DNA of 64,000 nt from Methylobacterium sp. E-045 (GTDB lineage: Bacteria; Pseudomonadota; Alphaproteobacteria; Rhizobiales; Beijerinckiaceae), in contig NZ_JAKSYE010000125.1 in assembly GCF_022829685.1 (NCBI RefSeq), positions 62,001 through 126,000 of the forward strand, in the 5' to 3' direction. The notes below the pieces were generated by a model. It was not told the DNA's origin. It searched no databases and worked only from the letters and a program-made list of their open reading frames with translations. Shown here piece by piece: positions 63,876-64,000 of the stretch (position 1 is the stretch's first letter; every line of letters starts with the position of its first letter). The translations under genes and the position numbers were made by a program.

Positions 63876-64000
63876 GGTCTGCCCGGAACCTCGGCCGGCC
63901 TTCTGGCTCGTCATGCCAATGCCGCGACAGTCACGCTAAAGGGCTATCGCCTCACGTCCGGTAAACGCCACCTGCTGAGCGGTATGCCGGCGGCGGCGAT

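Noticed and set aside
63915..64000. Possible C-terminus of a further minus-strand gene at the window edge
   Set aside because: Only about 85 bases are visible and all three minus-strand frames reach a stop within them, so no choice can be made.

Overview
The window is a GC-rich bacterial chromosome segment. Gene content and order point to an alphaproteobacterium of the order Hyphomicrobiales (Rhizobiales), most like Methylobacterium/Methylorubrum. The support is an FlbD-type flagellar regulator, a CcrM-type GANTC adenine methyltransferase, the acpP-fabF-mltG-yicC-gmk gene order, split ATP-synthase b and b' subunits with the F0 genes apart from F1, an ATP12 chaperone, and several phasin or PHA-granule genes. 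The genus is inferred; no rRNA or tRNA gene was found in the window.

Layout. 1-3076: the end of a flagellar operon (fliG partial, fliH, fliN, flbD). 3236-4891: a small metal-binding protein and a flippase-like membrane protein. 4946-6080: a PIN toxin / HTH antitoxin pair with a repeat-containing upstream region. 6257-15364, mostly minus strand: a VOC protein, gmk, yicC, mltG, an acyltransferase, fabF, acpP, fabG, fabD and an exported carbonic anhydrase. 15621-20229, plus strand: rpoZ, an RSH (p)ppGpp enzyme, pyrE and a NYN-domain protein. 20299-25534: a prephenate dehydrogenase interrupted in frame by a repeat, smpB, dapA and a soluble lytic transglycosylase behind a CtrA-like site. 25562-32010: a small membrane protein, an OmpA-like protein with a split domain, an 860-base structured gap, a Uup-type ABC-F ATPase, a proline-rich protein, a PHA-system protein and an RlpA-like protein. 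32598-36656: ccrM, mutY with AT-hook-like motifs, a DciA-like protein and a DsbA-type thiol oxidoreductase. 36860-39638: the F0 ATP-synthase operon. 39788-49481: an ABC exporter pair, a hydrolase, an AHSA1 protein, a NarK transporter, an FkbM methyltransferase, an acyl-CoA carboxylase beta chain, ATP12, a HAD phosphatase and a small exported protein. 49588-61009: a pseudouridine synthase, rarA and degP, which I recall as neighbours in this order of bacteria, here separated by an Hsp70-like protein, a TerB-like protein, an M32 carboxypeptidase and a large adenylation-carrier-GNAT fusion enzyme. 61098-63875: two phasins and a glycosyltransferase.

Most genes are core housekeeping: envelope and fatty-acid synthesis, nucleotide and amino-acid synthesis, DNA maintenance, energy. 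The most unusual items are the 1045-residue adenylation/carrier/GNAT enzyme behind a very AT-rich upstream region, the repeat-derived insert inside the prephenate dehydrogenase, the orphan plus-strand terminator and unexplained minus-strand promoter in the 28 kb gap, and the OmpA domain split by a Lys/Ala-rich segment. Coordinates were worked out by hand, and every homology statement comes from motif recognition, not database searches.
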